Positions 1 through 6,749 of a stretch of 12,953 bases of DNA are shown here, piece after piece; position 1 is the stretch's first letter, and the number at the start of each line of letters is the position of its first letter. Made by a program: the position numbers and the translations under genes. Source of the DNA: an uncultured Oscillospiraceae bacterium (GTDB lineage Bacteria > Bacillota > Clostridia > Oscillospirales > Oscillospiraceae). Location of the stretch: contig CAAFMG010000010.1 in NCBI GenBank assembly GCA_900763965.1, forward strand, positions 1 to 12,953, read 5' to 3'. Below the pieces are notes generated by a model. The model was not told the origin of the DNA. It searched no databases and worked only from the letters and a program-made list of their open reading frames with translations.

Positions 1-63
1 TACGGTGACTGCCTCAGGATCATCCACCAGATTTTTTGCCATGTACAGCAAAAGTTCTTTCAT
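1..63 (-). CDS. khpA: KH-domain RNA-binding protein KhpA (YlqC), N-terminal fragment
   Basis: Only the first 21 codons are inside the window; the gene continues past the left edge. The visible peptide starts MKELLLYMAKNLVDDPEAVT, the usual opening of the small KH-domain protein KhpA/YlqC (about 75-80 residues in the family), where a short helix precedes the KH fold. In Firmicutes KhpA pairs with KhpB/EloR and binds RNA, with links to cell-wall elongation and division. An AAAGGAG ribosome binding site lies just upstream of the ATG, in the 21-base gap after the rpsP stop, so it is read as the fourth gene of the ylxM-ffh-rpsP operon. The order rpsP-khpA (then usually rimM-trmD) is well conserved and supports the call despite the short sequence. 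Confidence 0.85.
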   Translation of the reverse strand, partial: MKELLLYMAKNLVDDPEAVTV

Positions 64-84
64 TCGGGATTCTCCTTTGGGATC

Positions 85-324
85 TTACAGAACGCCAGCA
101 CTCTTCAGCAGGCCACGGACGGTGTCGGTGGGCTGTGCGCCGTTCTTGATCCAAGCCTGAGCCTTCTCAACGTCAACATTGAGGGTAGCGGGCTGGGTCA
201 GAGGATTGTAAGTGCCGATCTCCTCGATGCAACGGCCGTCGCGGGGGGAGCGGGAATCAGCAACAACAATACGGTAGAAAGGAGCCTTCTTGGCGCCCAT
301 TCTTCTCAGTCTGATCTTAACCAT
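85..324 (-). CDS. rpsP: 30S ribosomal protein S16
   Basis: A 79-residue protein that is a clear S16: it begins [20 protein letters not shown] and continues with the family blocks [10 protein letters not shown] and EEIGTYNP (about residues 22-41). S16 binds 16S rRNA and is needed for assembly of the small-subunit body. Length is within the family norm (about 78-90), and the short C-terminus ending KSAGVL is typical of clostridial versions. The start is supported by a strong GGAGGTGA ribosome binding site 7 bases upstream. It is third in the operon after ffh, separated by 67 bases that hold a small hairpin, and is followed 21 bases later by khpA. Certain. Confidence 0.98.
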   Translation of the reverse strand: MVKIRLRRMGAKKAPFYRIVVADSRSPRDGRCIEEIGTYNPLTQPATLNVDVEKAQAWIKNGAQPTDTVRGLLKSAGVL

Positions 325-362
325 GAGAGTTTCACCTCCAAAAATAATCTTTCAATCTATAT

Positions 363-385
363 CGCAAAGCAATTTGCTTTCAGCG
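363..385 (-). other. Small hairpin between ffh and rpsP
   Basis: The ffh-rpsP gap contains the inverted repeat AAAGCAATTTGCTTT (366-380), flanked by CGC and GCG that can extend the stem across a two-base bulge. On the mRNA strand no U-tract follows, so it does not look like an intrinsic terminator. It could be an mRNA processing or stabilising site that sets ffh and rpsP levels separately; that role is inference. Confidence 0.4.
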
Positions 386-391
386 AACCAA

Positions 392-1744
392 TCACAGGCC
401 GGGGAATCCGCCGCCGAAACCGCCCATGCGGCTCAGGCGCTTCATCTTCTTGCCCATGCCGGGGCCGGAGAACTGCTTCATCATTTTGCGCATCTGCTCA
501 AAGGATTTCAGCAGCCGGTTCACATCCTCCACCTTCACACCGGCACCGGCGGCGATCCGCTTTTTCCGGCTGGCGGCGATGATCTCGGGCTTTTCCCGTT
601 CCTTGGGGGTCATGGACAGGATGATGGCCTCGGTGTGGGCCATGGCCTTTTCATCCACCTTCACGCCCTTCAGTCCGGCACCGCCGGGAAGCTGGGCCAG
701 CAGTTCTTCCATAGAACCCATGGATTTCAGCTGCACCAGCTGGTCGTAGAAGTCCTGCAAGGTGAACTTGTTTTTCTTCAGCTTCTGCTCCATATCCTGG
801 GCCTTCTTGGCGTCAAAGGAACGCTCGGCCTTTTCAATGAGAGAGAGCATATCTCCCATGCCCAGGATTCGGCTTGCCATCCGATCCGGGTGGAAGGGTT
901 CAATATCCTCCAGCTTTTCGCCGATACCGGCGAACTTGATGGGCTTTCCGGTGGTGGCACGGACAGACAGTGCCGCACCGCCTCTGGCATCGCCATCCAG
1001 CTTGGAGAGCATGACAGAATCAATATCCAGCCACTCGTTAAAGCTCTGGGCTGCATTGACGGCATCCTGACCGGTCATGGCATCCACAACCAGCATGATC
1101 TCGTCGGGCTTTACCGTCTGCTTAATGGTTTTCAGCTCGTTCATCAGAGCCTCGTCCACATGCAGACGACCGGCGGTATCCAGCAGCACATAGTCATAGG
1201 CGTGCTGCTTGGCGTAGAGGATGGCCTCCTTCGCCGTCTGTACCGGATCCTGGGTGCCCCGCTCGAACACGGGAATGTCCAGCTTCTCGCCGCAGACCTT
1301 CAACTGCTGAATGGCTGCGGGACGGTAAATATCGCAGGCCACCAGCAGGGGGCGCTTGCCCTGCCGCTTCAAAAGGCCGGCCAGCTTGGAGCCGTTGGTG
1401 GTCTTACCGGCACCCTGCAAGCCCACCAGCATGATCACGGTGGGGCCGTTGGGATTGACATTGATGTGCTTGGTATCGCTGCCCATGAGCTTGGTCAGCT
1501 CTTCGTTGACGATCTTGACGATCATCTGGGCGGGTGTCAGGGATTCCAGAACGTCGGAGCCGACACAGCGCTCGGTGACCTGCTTGGTGAAATCCTTACA
1601 GACCTTATAGCTGACATCCGCTTCCAGCAGTGCCATACGGATCTCCCGCATAGCCTCCTTGACGTCGCTTTCCTTCAGGCGGCCCTTTCCCCGGAGCTTT
1701 TTGAAGGTGTTATTGATTTTTTCGGTTAAGCCTTCAAATGCCAT
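392..1744 (-). CDS. ffh: Signal recognition particle protein Ffh (SRP54)
   Basis: This 450-residue GTPase binds the 4.5S/scRNA and signal sequences of nascent membrane and secreted proteins, and docks with FtsY at the membrane. The N domain spans about residues 1-90. The G domain follows, with P-loop GLQGAGKTT (108-116), the DIYRPAA insertion-box start (138-144), DTAGR (189-193) and SKLDGDARGG (247-256; the common TKLD is SKLD here, a conservative change). The methionine-rich M domain runs from about 300, with the RNA-binding block KPEIIAASRKKRIAAGAG (385-402) and a Gly/Met-rich tail. Length is normal. The ATG lies 3 bases after the ylxM stop, and its GAGGAG ribosome binding site lies inside the last codons of ylxM, so the two are probably translationally coupled. 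Certain. Confidence 0.99.
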   Translation of the reverse strand: MAFEGLTEKINNTFKKLRGKGRLKESDVKEAMREIRMALLEADVSYKVCKDFTKQVTERCVGSDVLESLTPAQMIVKIVNEELTKLMGSDTKHINVNPNGPTVIMLVGLQGAGKTTNGSKLAGLLKRQGKRPLLVACDIYRPAAIQQLKVCGEKLDIPVFERGTQDPVQTAKEAILYAKQHAYDYVLLDTAGRLHVDEALMNELKTIKQTVKPDEIMLVVDAMTGQDAVNAAQSFNEWLDIDSVMLSKLDGDARGGAALSVRATTGKPIKFAGIGEKLEDIEPFHPDRMASRILGMGDMLSLIEKAERSFDAKKAQDMEQKLKKNKFTLQDFYDQLVQLKSMGSMEELLAQLPGGAGLKGVKVDEKAMAHTEAIILSMTPKEREKPEIIAASRKKRIAAGAGVKVEDVNRLLKSFEQMRKMMKQFSGPGMGKKMKRLSRMGGFGGGFPGL

Positions 1745-1747
1745 ACA

Positions 1748-2092
1748 TTACTCCTCAAGTATCTTCACAGAAGCTAAAATGTTCTGTACCGCAGTGCGAA
1801 CGGCAGGATCGGAAGAATTTTCCAGCCCCTGGGCTGCTCTGCGGATCTGCAAGGCAGCCTGCCGGAGCCGGTGATCCCGGGCAATACAGCCGATGTTTTC
1901 TTCCATCCGGCGCAGGAGGGCCTCGGTGCGGGTCAGGTTGTCATTCACCGCCTGGCGGCTGACACCCAGCGCTTCCCCGATCTCCCCTAAGGACAGATCC
2001 TGGTTGTAACGCATATCAAAGCATTCTCTCTGCCGATCCGTCAGCATTGCGCCGTAGTAATCCAGAAGCAAAGCCATTTCCAGTGCGTCCAT
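1748..2092 (-). CDS. ylxM: YlxM/p13-like helix-turn-helix protein
   Basis: A 114-residue protein of the YlxM (UPF0122) family, which in Firmicutes nearly always precedes ffh and is associated with the SRP (Streptococcus mutans YlxM modulates SRP GTPase activity). Residues about 17-65 form a sigma-70 region-4-like helix-turn-helix: LTDRQRECFDMRYNQDLSL leads into GEIGEALGVSRQAV and a recognition helix ending in TRTEALL. The C-terminal half (about 68-114) is predicted helical with no recognised motif. The start is chosen by an AGGAGG ribosome binding site five bases upstream of the ATG. It is the first gene of the operon, directly behind the consensus promoter at 2134-2162. Confidence 0.93.
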   Translation of the reverse strand: MDALEMALLLDYYGAMLTDRQRECFDMRYNQDLSLGEIGEALGVSRQAVNDNLTRTEALLRRMEENIGCIARDHRLRQAALQIRRAAQGLENSSDPAVRTAVQNILASVKILEE

Positions 2093-2106
2093 CTTAGCCT
2101 CCTGCT

Positions 2107-2126
2107 GTCAAGGCAATTCCCTTGAC
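2107..2126 (-). other. Inverted repeat at the 5' end of the ylxM-ffh transcript
   Basis: GTCAAGG (2107-2113) and CCTTGAC (2120-2126) form a perfect 7-base-pair stem with a 6-base loop. With the -10 box at 2134-2139, transcription should start near 2127, so the hairpin would be at the extreme 5' end of the mRNA, ending 5 bases before the AGGAGG site. It could be a stabilising 5' stem-loop or, as DNA, an operator over the start site. The sequence alone does not decide. Confidence 0.5.
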
Positions 2127-2133
2127 CTTGCGC

Positions 2134-2162
2134 ATTATAGCATACCCTAGTGCCGATGTCAA
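2134..2162 (-). promoter_or_regulatory. Consensus sigma-A promoter of the ylxM-ffh-rpsP-khpA operon
   Basis: On the minus strand a perfect TTGACA (-35, 2157-2162) and a perfect TATAAT (-10, 2134-2139) are separated by exactly 17 bases, with an extended -10 TGC immediately before the -10. This should be a very strong housekeeping promoter. It lies 42 bases upstream of the ylxM ATG and just downstream of the DUF4956 gene, with no convincing terminator between them. Confidence 0.9.
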
Positions 2163-2209
2163 GTATTTTTACTGAACACCCAGCTTTTTTCTTCTCCCGC
2201 TCTGATGCC

Positions 2210-2884
2210 TTAGAAGGTCACCTCGCCGTCATGGGCCAGCAGGGATGCGGAGGTGATCCCCTCCAGTGCCATGATATCCCGCACCAGAGTGCTTCCCTGT
2301 TCTGTTCGCAGCTCCAGCACCAGATCCAGCGTGTCGGCAGTCATGTTCCGGGATTTTACGCTAAAGAAATGGGCATACTTTCCTACCACCCGGCTGACAT
2401 TCTGCTCTGCATCCAGATCCGTGGCATTTACCACCAGAATCATGGGTGCCTTGGCAACCGGCAGCCGATCCAGAATCAAGATGCCCAGCGTCAGGATCAC
2501 AGACAGAATGATCGCCACCTGAGCCAAACCCGCACCGCAGATAATACCCACGCTGATGGACCAGAACAGGAACATCAGATCTATAGGATCTTTAATGGCC
2601 GTGCGGAAACGAACAATAGACAGTGCGCCCACCATGCCCAGAGACAGAACAACGCTGGACTGCATGGTCAGGATCAGGGAAGCTGTGATCACCGTGACAC
2701 CTGCCAGAGTGATGTTAAAACTCTTGGAATAAAAGGTCTTCCGAGTCACCACCCGGTAGACAAAGAAAATGTACAGTGCCAGCAGACAGGCAATCCCCAA
2801 AGCCGTCACAATGGTAAGCGTGGTAATTTCCGTAGAGGCGTATCCTTCCAAGAAGGATTTCTTAAAAATATCCTTGAATGTCAT
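2210..2884 (-). CDS. DUF4956 family membrane protein
   Basis: A 224-residue integral membrane protein of the DUF4956 family, function unknown. Hydrophobic segments lie at about residues 21-44 and 57-78, and at 102-138 (probably two spans). Between them is the family hallmark GALSIVRFRTAIKDP (86-100), with its charged R-F-R and K-D-P in a membrane-proximal loop. Residues about 145-224 form a soluble alpha/beta C-terminal domain (ILVVNATD ... LDLVLELRT). An AGAGGAAA site precedes the ATG, which is 12 bases after the VTC gene stop. It is last in the GNAT-CotH-VTC-DUF4956 operon. DUF4956 genes are known to sit beside VTC-domain genes, so a membrane partner or channel role for the VTC protein is a reasonable inference, not shown here. 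Confidence 0.9.
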   Translation of the reverse strand: MTFKDIFKKSFLEGYASTEITTLTIVTALGIACLLALYIFFVYRVVTRKTFYSKSFNITLAGVTVITASLILTMQSSVVLSLGMVGALSIVRFRTAIKDPIDLMFLFWSISVGIICGAGLAQVAIILSVILTLGILILDRLPVAKAPMILVVNATDLDAEQNVSRVVGKYAHFFSVKSRNMTADTLDLVLELRTEQGSTLVRDIMALEGITSASLLAHDGEVTF

Positions 2885-2896
2885 TGTTCTTTCCTC

Positions 2897-3598
2897 TTAT
2901 CTTTTTGTAATTCTTCTGCAAATGTAGTATTTGGAAAAGGCAGTTTGCCGCAAATTGTGCAGCTGCAGGCTGCGATAGATAAAATCCGGAAGATATTCAT
3001 CATACTTCACTTCCAGCAGCTCCTGTCCAATGGGAAGCACCGGGCGGCCGCAGATATGCTCCTGCAAAAACTGTTTTGGATCGGAGCAGGAGGCTATGTG
3101 GGTATCCAGCGTAATGCGGACATTGCCGCCGGGATATACATAGGGAATCCGCACATACTCCACGATTACCACCGGGCGCATCCGCCGGGTCATCATCTGA
3201 ACCGTCAGCTTTTGCAGCAGAGGCGGCTGGGATGCAATGTCCGGCAGGATCTGCCCTGCCATCAGCATTTGTGTCTGCTCCAATGTCAGGGGGCAGGCGG
3301 TTTTCAGCGTCTTGCCCCGCTGCTTCCGCTTACATTCCAGTGTGATCCGTTCGGTGCTGTGGTTATAGATCCGAATTCGGAACTTTTCCCGGGGATCGGT
3401 GCCATCCTCATTTTCCTGCATACATCTATCTTCATAGTCATCGAAGTAAAGGCTGCGGATGGAATAGGCTCCGCTTTCTCCCACATGGCTGTCTGCCGGG
3501 ATCAAATGGTCAATGCGGTTTTTCAGCATTACCACTTGAGCATCCGAGATCTGATATTTCAGTTCATGCCGGTATTTAGGCGATATGGGCTGGCTCAT
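2897..3598 (-). CDS. VTC-domain protein, polyphosphate-polymerase-like
   Basis: This 233-residue protein has the VTC triphosphate-tunnel fold, the catalytic domain of yeast polyphosphate polymerase Vtc4, which makes polyphosphate from ATP. Basic and acidic tunnel residues appear in the expected strands: RHELKY (10-15), YSIRSLYFDD (45-54), FRIRIY (73-78), LECKRK (87-92), VVIVEYVR (143-150), RITLDT (161-166), LEVKYDEYLPD (195-205) and the C-terminal FSKY (221-224). These are the charges that coordinate phosphate and metal in the family, so the enzyme looks intact. There is no membrane segment; it should be cytosolic. The ATG lies inside the 3' end of the CotH gene (23-base overlap) behind an AAAGGAGG site, implying coupling. 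Bacterial members are often annotated as polyphosphate polymerases; the actual product here is inferred. Confidence 0.92.
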   Translation of the reverse strand: MSQPISPKYRHELKYQISDAQVVMLKNRIDHLIPADSHVGESGAYSIRSLYFDDYEDRCMQENEDGTDPREKFRIRIYNHSTERITLECKRKQRGKTLKTACPLTLEQTQMLMAGQILPDIASQPPLLQKLTVQMMTRRMRPVVIVEYVRIPYVYPGGNVRITLDTHIASCSDPKQFLQEHICGRPVLPIGQELLEVKYDEYLPDFIYRSLQLHNLRQTAFSKYYICRRITKR

Positions 3599-5417
3599 GG
3601 CTTCCTCCTTTGTCTTTTTTTGTGTGATATCTGTCCAGAAGCATCCACAAAATCAGCAATGCTATCAACACCCCTGCCGGAAGTATGCTTTGGGTCAGTA
3701 TTGGCTCTGCTCGCTTAACACAAATGGAGGTATCCTTATAGATCGGCTGTGTGATATCAAACGGTTCTTCCGTTTCCGCATTGACCCAGCCCAAACTGCC
3801 GGATGGGAGATAATCTGTCAAATCCGGCAGTGTTTCCCCATCCCGAACCATAAAATAGCCGTTTCTGTACACGCCTGTACTCTCAACATAAACCAGATGG
3901 TACTCCGTCCCGGTGATCCACAGATCCGAGAGGAAATCCATTCTCCGCTGTAAAAATGTGCGTATAAACTCCGCATCCCGATAAACGCCATCTGCCGGAA
4001 TATCCCAACGTGCAGCATTCGCCAAGGATGCCCGTTCGATTTTTGCGAAATAGGCATCCAGTTCTGTCTGGATGATTTTCTCCAGTTCCGGCAGATAAGT
4101 TTCCTCGTAAATCTCCGCCAACCGCTTTTGAAATTCCGGCTTTGCATTCAGTTCGTAAAACATCGGCAGAATGATCTCATCCTCACGGTATGCCTTTCCC
4201 ATGATCAAAAAGCTTGGGAAGTTGCGCATCCAATAGTCTTCTCCGCCCAGAGCAAAATCATAGTCCCATATCGGTCCAGCGATGATTTTTCCAGAGGGAT
4301 CCCCACCGTCCATATAAAAGAACTGACTGACACGTTCCCCATCAGGATTGGCAAAGATCTCCTCAATCAAATATTTTTTTACCCAGGAGTCCAGGTCGAT
4401 CAGCTCCTGCCAGTGCTTTCTGCTGACAGGATCCACACCATCTGCGTTAGAAAGAGCCCGGGACAGCCGCAGCCAAATCTGATGCAGCTGCTCGTCCGTC
4501 ATAGATGCATACCGCATCCGAAGTACCTGTGGCGTTCCCAATGAAACATAGGGGATCTTCTGTTCCTGAAGTTCCTTCTCTCCCTCCATGGAAATCAAGA
4601 AGCTGCCCGTCCGGGAAATATCCACGCGCTCGGGATGGATCTCATTTTTCTCACACAGCAGATACAGCCCTGCATATTCTCCGTTGAGATACAGATCCAC
4701 CCATTCGCACTCCGGCGAATAGGACAGTCCAACTTTTGCTGAAAAATCACAAACAATTTTGTTGCGGATATTCAAATCATTCATGGCCTCTGCCAGCAGG
4801 ATCCACTTCTGCGCAGCCCCCATCCCCAGAAGATCCACCTCTTGAGAAAAAGTCAGATTATAGGGTTTTTTCTCTTCATACCAGGTAGAATTGCCCCTGC
4901 CTCTGATTTTGTCCAGCTTTCCGGAATACAGCTGGCTGCCGTCGGCATCATACAGCCGCAGGACGCCGGTCTCCTTATGGGTCTTCTTTGCGTGGATGTA
5001 GGTCATGCTGCCTGATGCAACATCAATGTACATGGATGGCACACCCCCGGACTGAACAAACGTAATGGTACTGTTCTGTGTCCGTCCATGGTGTGTATAG
5101 GTAAAGGGGTACTCCCTGTTCAGTTCCAATCCGGCACAGGATCTGGTTTCCTCCAGCGCCCTTCCATCCACCATAGCCTGCGCCCCCTTCAGGATCGGGA
5201 ACACCTGCTCCATCTGTGCATACCCCGGCAGAAAGACTCTGTAATCTCCCGCCTCCGTCTGCACACACTGAACTTCTTCCGTCCCGGCTTCGGATGGCAC
5301 CGCAAAGGTCAGCGATGCCTTCTCCGGTTTGGGCGGTGTTTCCTGGGTGATGCCAAAAAGAACCACCGCCGTCAGCAGAATGGTCATCAGAATTATCACC
5401 GTTTTTCTTTGTTTCAC
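3576..5417 (-). CDS. CotH-kinase-family membrane protein
   Basis: The chosen GTG start gives 613 residues: an N-terminal membrane segment (about 6-22), a large extracytoplasmic part, and a C-terminal membrane span (about 576-596) followed by a basic cytosolic tail. The CotH atypical kinase fold is recognised by IRGRGNSTW (171-179) with KKPYNL (183-188), KWILLAEAMNDLNIRNKI (204-221), YAGLYLLCEKNEI (248-260) and the metal-binding GPIWDYD (381-387). CotH of Bacillus phosphorylates spore-coat proteins; clostridial relatives without a known coat role are common. A longer in-frame ORF extends to 5525, but GTG 5417-5415 is preferred. An AGGAG site overlapping the upstream GNAT stop is 7 bases away, and the GTG gives a clean signal anchor. 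Second gene of the operon; substrate unknown. Confidence 0.93.
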   Translation of the reverse strand: MKQRKTVIILMTILLTAVVLFGITQETPPKPEKASLTFAVPSEAGTEEVQCVQTEAGDYRVFLPGYAQMEQVFPILKGAQAMVDGRALEETRSCAGLELNREYPFTYTHHGRTQNSTITFVQSGGVPSMYIDVASGSMTYIHAKKTHKETGVLRLYDADGSQLYSGKLDKIRGRGNSTWYEEKKPYNLTFSQEVDLLGMGAAQKWILLAEAMNDLNIRNKIVCDFSAKVGLSYSPECEWVDLYLNGEYAGLYLLCEKNEIHPERVDISRTGSFLISMEGEKELQEQKIPYVSLGTPQVLRMRYASMTDEQLHQIWLRLSRALSNADGVDPVSRKHWQELIDLDSWVKKYLIEEIFANPDGERVSQFFYMDGGDPSGKIIAGPIWDYDFALGGEDYWMRNFPSFLIMGKAYREDEIILPMFYELNAKPEFQKRLAEIYEETYLPELEKIIQTELDAYFAKIERASLANAARWDIPADGVYRDAEFIRTFLQRRMDFLSDLWITGTEYHLVYVESTGVYRNGYFMVRDGETLPDLTDYLPSGSLGWVNAETEEPFDITQPIYKDTSICVKRAEPILTQSILPAGVLIALLILWMLLDRYHTKKDKGGSHEPAHIA

Positions 5418-5427
5418 AACATCGCTC

Positions 5428-6102
5428 CTAATCTGTTTTTCCCTCAGACTGTTGCCATCCCCCAACATCATACCAGCAAAGGGACTCCCTGACCGAAACA
5501 AACCCCAGCCGTTCATACAGGGCAATGGCTCTGTGGTTGGTGGAGGCCACCTCCAGGGTCATGTCTGCCCCTTCCACCAGGGACATGAGGGTGTGCATCA
5601 CCGCTTCCCCGGCTCCCGGCTTGGCTCCTGCCACCAGCAGCAGCCTGGTATCCTCCAGCCAGCCAACTCCCAGCAGTTCCCCGTCCCGGTGGACAAAGTA
5701 GGCGCCGCCGGATTGGAGGATCTTCTCTTCCTCCGCCGCCGTCAAGGTTGCCGCATGGTCTACCCCCCGCAGGCGGTCATTGCAGATCTCCCGCCACCGG
5801 GCCACGGTGGCTTCCGTCACCGGGAACAGGCTGTTCAGCTTTTCCCCATCGACCCAGGCCGGGCCACGCATTTCCCGGACAGCGGCATGGAGTGGATAGG
5901 CTTTCAATGCTTCATGCCCTTCGGCGTAGATCTTCTCCGCACCTACCATCCGGCAGAAGCTGACGCACTGGTGCAGATGATCCCAAAAACCCTCCGGCTG
6001 GACGCTCTGTATGTGGATATAGGCCTCCCGGCGATAGGGAATTTCCCGCAGAATCAGGCTGGAAATCCCGGATTCGGTGTCGAATATCGGAAAATCTTTC
6101 AA
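5428..6102 (-). CDS. GNAT-family N-acetyltransferase
   Basis: A 224-residue protein whose second half carries the GNAT acyltransferase fold: a central strand region GAYFVHRDGELLGVGWLE (about 133-150), an acetyl-CoA phosphate-binding turn LLLVAGAKPGAGEAV (154-168) and the last motif NHRAIALYERLGFVSVRES (189-207). The first ~110 residues are not recognised beyond a possible degenerate first GNAT half. The transferred group is presumably acetyl from acetyl-CoA; the acceptor is unknown. A TTG start at 6102-6100 is chosen because it is 7 bases from a GGGGGG site and downstream of the promoter at 6125-6153; in-frame upstream ATGs lie in or before that promoter. First gene of the operon; its stop TAG is part of the CotH ribosome binding site (10-base gap). 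Confidence 0.85.
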   Translation of the reverse strand: MKDFPIFDTESGISSLILREIPYRREAYIHIQSVQPEGFWDHLHQCVSFCRMVGAEKIYAEGHEALKAYPLHAAVREMRGPAWVDGEKLNSLFPVTEATVARWREICNDRLRGVDHAATLTAAEEEKILQSGGAYFVHRDGELLGVGWLEDTRLLLVAGAKPGAGEAVMHTLMSLVEGADMTLEVASTNHRAIALYERLGFVSVRESLCWYDVGGWQQSEGKTD

Positions 6103-6124
6103 GAAAACGCCCCCCTTTTCTGGC

Positions 6125-6153
6125 ATTATACCATTGGTGCCCAGCCTTTGCAA
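6125..6153 (-). promoter_or_regulatory. Promoter of the GNAT-CotH-VTC-DUF4956 operon
   Basis: On the minus strand TTGCAA (6148-6153) and a perfect TATAAT (6125-6130) are 17 bases apart, with an extended -10 TGG before the -10. The predicted start near 6118 leaves a leader of about 16 bases before the TTG codon, just enough for the GGGGGG site. An ATG overlaps the -10 box and so cannot be in the mRNA. Confidence 0.82.
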
Positions 6154-6231
6154 CCGCAAAATTCGCCGAACCATTGTGCAATATGCACATTCATCCGCCT
6201 GTTTTCCAGGGCTAAAACCCGATATTCCCTC

Positions 6232-6251
6232 CAACTTTTCCGAAAATGTTG
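6232..6251. promoter_or_regulatory. 20-base imperfect dyad in the divergent spacer
   Basis: CAACTTTTCC (6232-6241) mirrors GAAAATGTTG (6242-6251) at 8 of 10 positions. It lies between the leftward GNAT-operon promoter and the rightward promoter of the 77-residue gene, 20 bases before the latter's -35. A regulator site is possible; no family is recognised. Confidence 0.3.
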
Positions 6252-6271
6252 TCCTTTTCTGGAAATAGCAC

Positions 6272-6299
6272 TTGATTTTCCCACATAAAGATATATAAT
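6272..6299 (+). promoter_or_regulatory. Promoter of the 77-residue hypothetical gene
   Basis: TTGATT (6272-6277) and TATAAT (6294-6299) are separated by 16 bases in an AT-rich stretch. The predicted start near 6306 gives a leader of about 36 bases containing AAAGGAGG ahead of the ATG at 6342. No other promoter-like pair fits as well. Confidence 0.75.
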
Positions 6300-6341
6300 A
6301 TTCCATAGATGCAAAGTACATCAGGAAAGGAGGTTCATTCC

Positions 6342-6575
6342 ATGAAGAAGATTATCTGCAAAAAGGAATATGATACCGAAACCGCTACGCTGATCAAGGC
6401 CTATTCTTCCGGTAAGCTGGGCGATCCCGCCGGCTACGAGGAGGACCTGTACCAGACTCCCGAAGGCCTGTACTTCCTGCACGTCGGCGGCGGCGAGCAG
6501 TCCCCCTACCCCACGGAAGACATCCTGCGCCTGGCCAAGACCAAGCTCAAGAGCTGGATGGCAGACCACGAATAA
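6342..6575 (+). CDS. Small conserved hypothetical protein (77 aa)
   Basis: No defined function is recognised. The protein begins MKKIICKKEYDTETATLIKA, continues with KLGDPAGYEEDLYQTPEGLYFLHVGGGE and ends in a charged helix with KLKSWMADHE. The Y-D-T-x-T-A opening, the E-x-LY-x-T-x-x-G-x-YFL-x-x-x-GG core and a tryptophan near the C-terminus recall a group of small Firmicute proteins of unknown role, some carried on mobile elements. No membrane segment, metal motif or DNA-binding motif is visible. The ATG at 6342 is preferred over one 11 codons upstream because of the AAAGGAGG site 8 bases before it. It is a single-gene unit with its own promoter and two terminators; expression is probably high. 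Confidence 0.8.
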   Translation: MKKIICKKEYDTETATLIKAYSSGKLGDPAGYEEDLYQTPEGLYFLHVGGGEQSPYPTEDILRLAKTKLKSWMADHE

Positions 6576-6617
6576 GTCAGCATCCCATCTGTCAGGTATG
6601 CCCGTAACACAAAAACA

Positions 6618-6660
6618 GACGATACTCAGTTTTTTGCTCTGAGTATCGTCCTTTTTGTTT
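6618..6660 (+). terminator. Intrinsic terminator of the 77-residue gene
   Basis: GACGATACTCAG (6618-6629) and CTGAGTATCGTC (6639-6650) make a perfect 12-base-pair stem with a 9-base loop, followed by CTTTTTGTTTTT. An ACAAAAA upstream and TTTTTGT downstream extend the pairing across a small bulge, so it could also work on the other strand. It lies 43 bases after the stop codon. Confidence 0.93.
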
Positions 6661-6709
6661 TTATGGCCAGGAAGACTTTTGCCGATTTCATCAGAGTTTC
6701 CCTATGATT

Positions 6710-6744
6710 GTGCCCCGCCGGAATCCAGCGGGGCACGATTTTTT
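6710..6744 (+). terminator. Second, tandem intrinsic terminator
   Basis: GTGCCCCGC (6710-6718) pairs perfectly with GCGGGGCAC (6728-6736), followed by GATTTTTT. The U-tract is on the plus strand only; on the minus strand no T-run follows the hairpin. It is about 50 bases beyond the first terminator with no gene between, so it acts as a backup or is the remnant of a lost gene's terminator. Confidence 0.85.
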
Positions 6745-6749
6745 AATTA

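Noticed and set aside
290..1729. Long plus-strand open frame (479 codons) opposite ffh
   Set aside because: It is an antisense shadow of ffh. Its translation is low-complexity, rich in Gly/His/Leu/Gln, with no recognisable domain, and the minus-strand Ffh is certain.
2150..3718. Plus-strand open frame (522 codons) across the DUF4956 and VTC genes
   Set aside because: It runs antisense to two recognised families with good ribosome binding sites, contains the reversed ylxM promoter region, and its His/Gln-rich translation resembles no protein family.
5418..5525. 36-codon upstream extension of the CotH frame
   Set aside because: It overlaps the GNAT gene, puts charged residues before the signal anchor, and lacks a ribosome binding site comparable to AGGAG ahead of the GTG.
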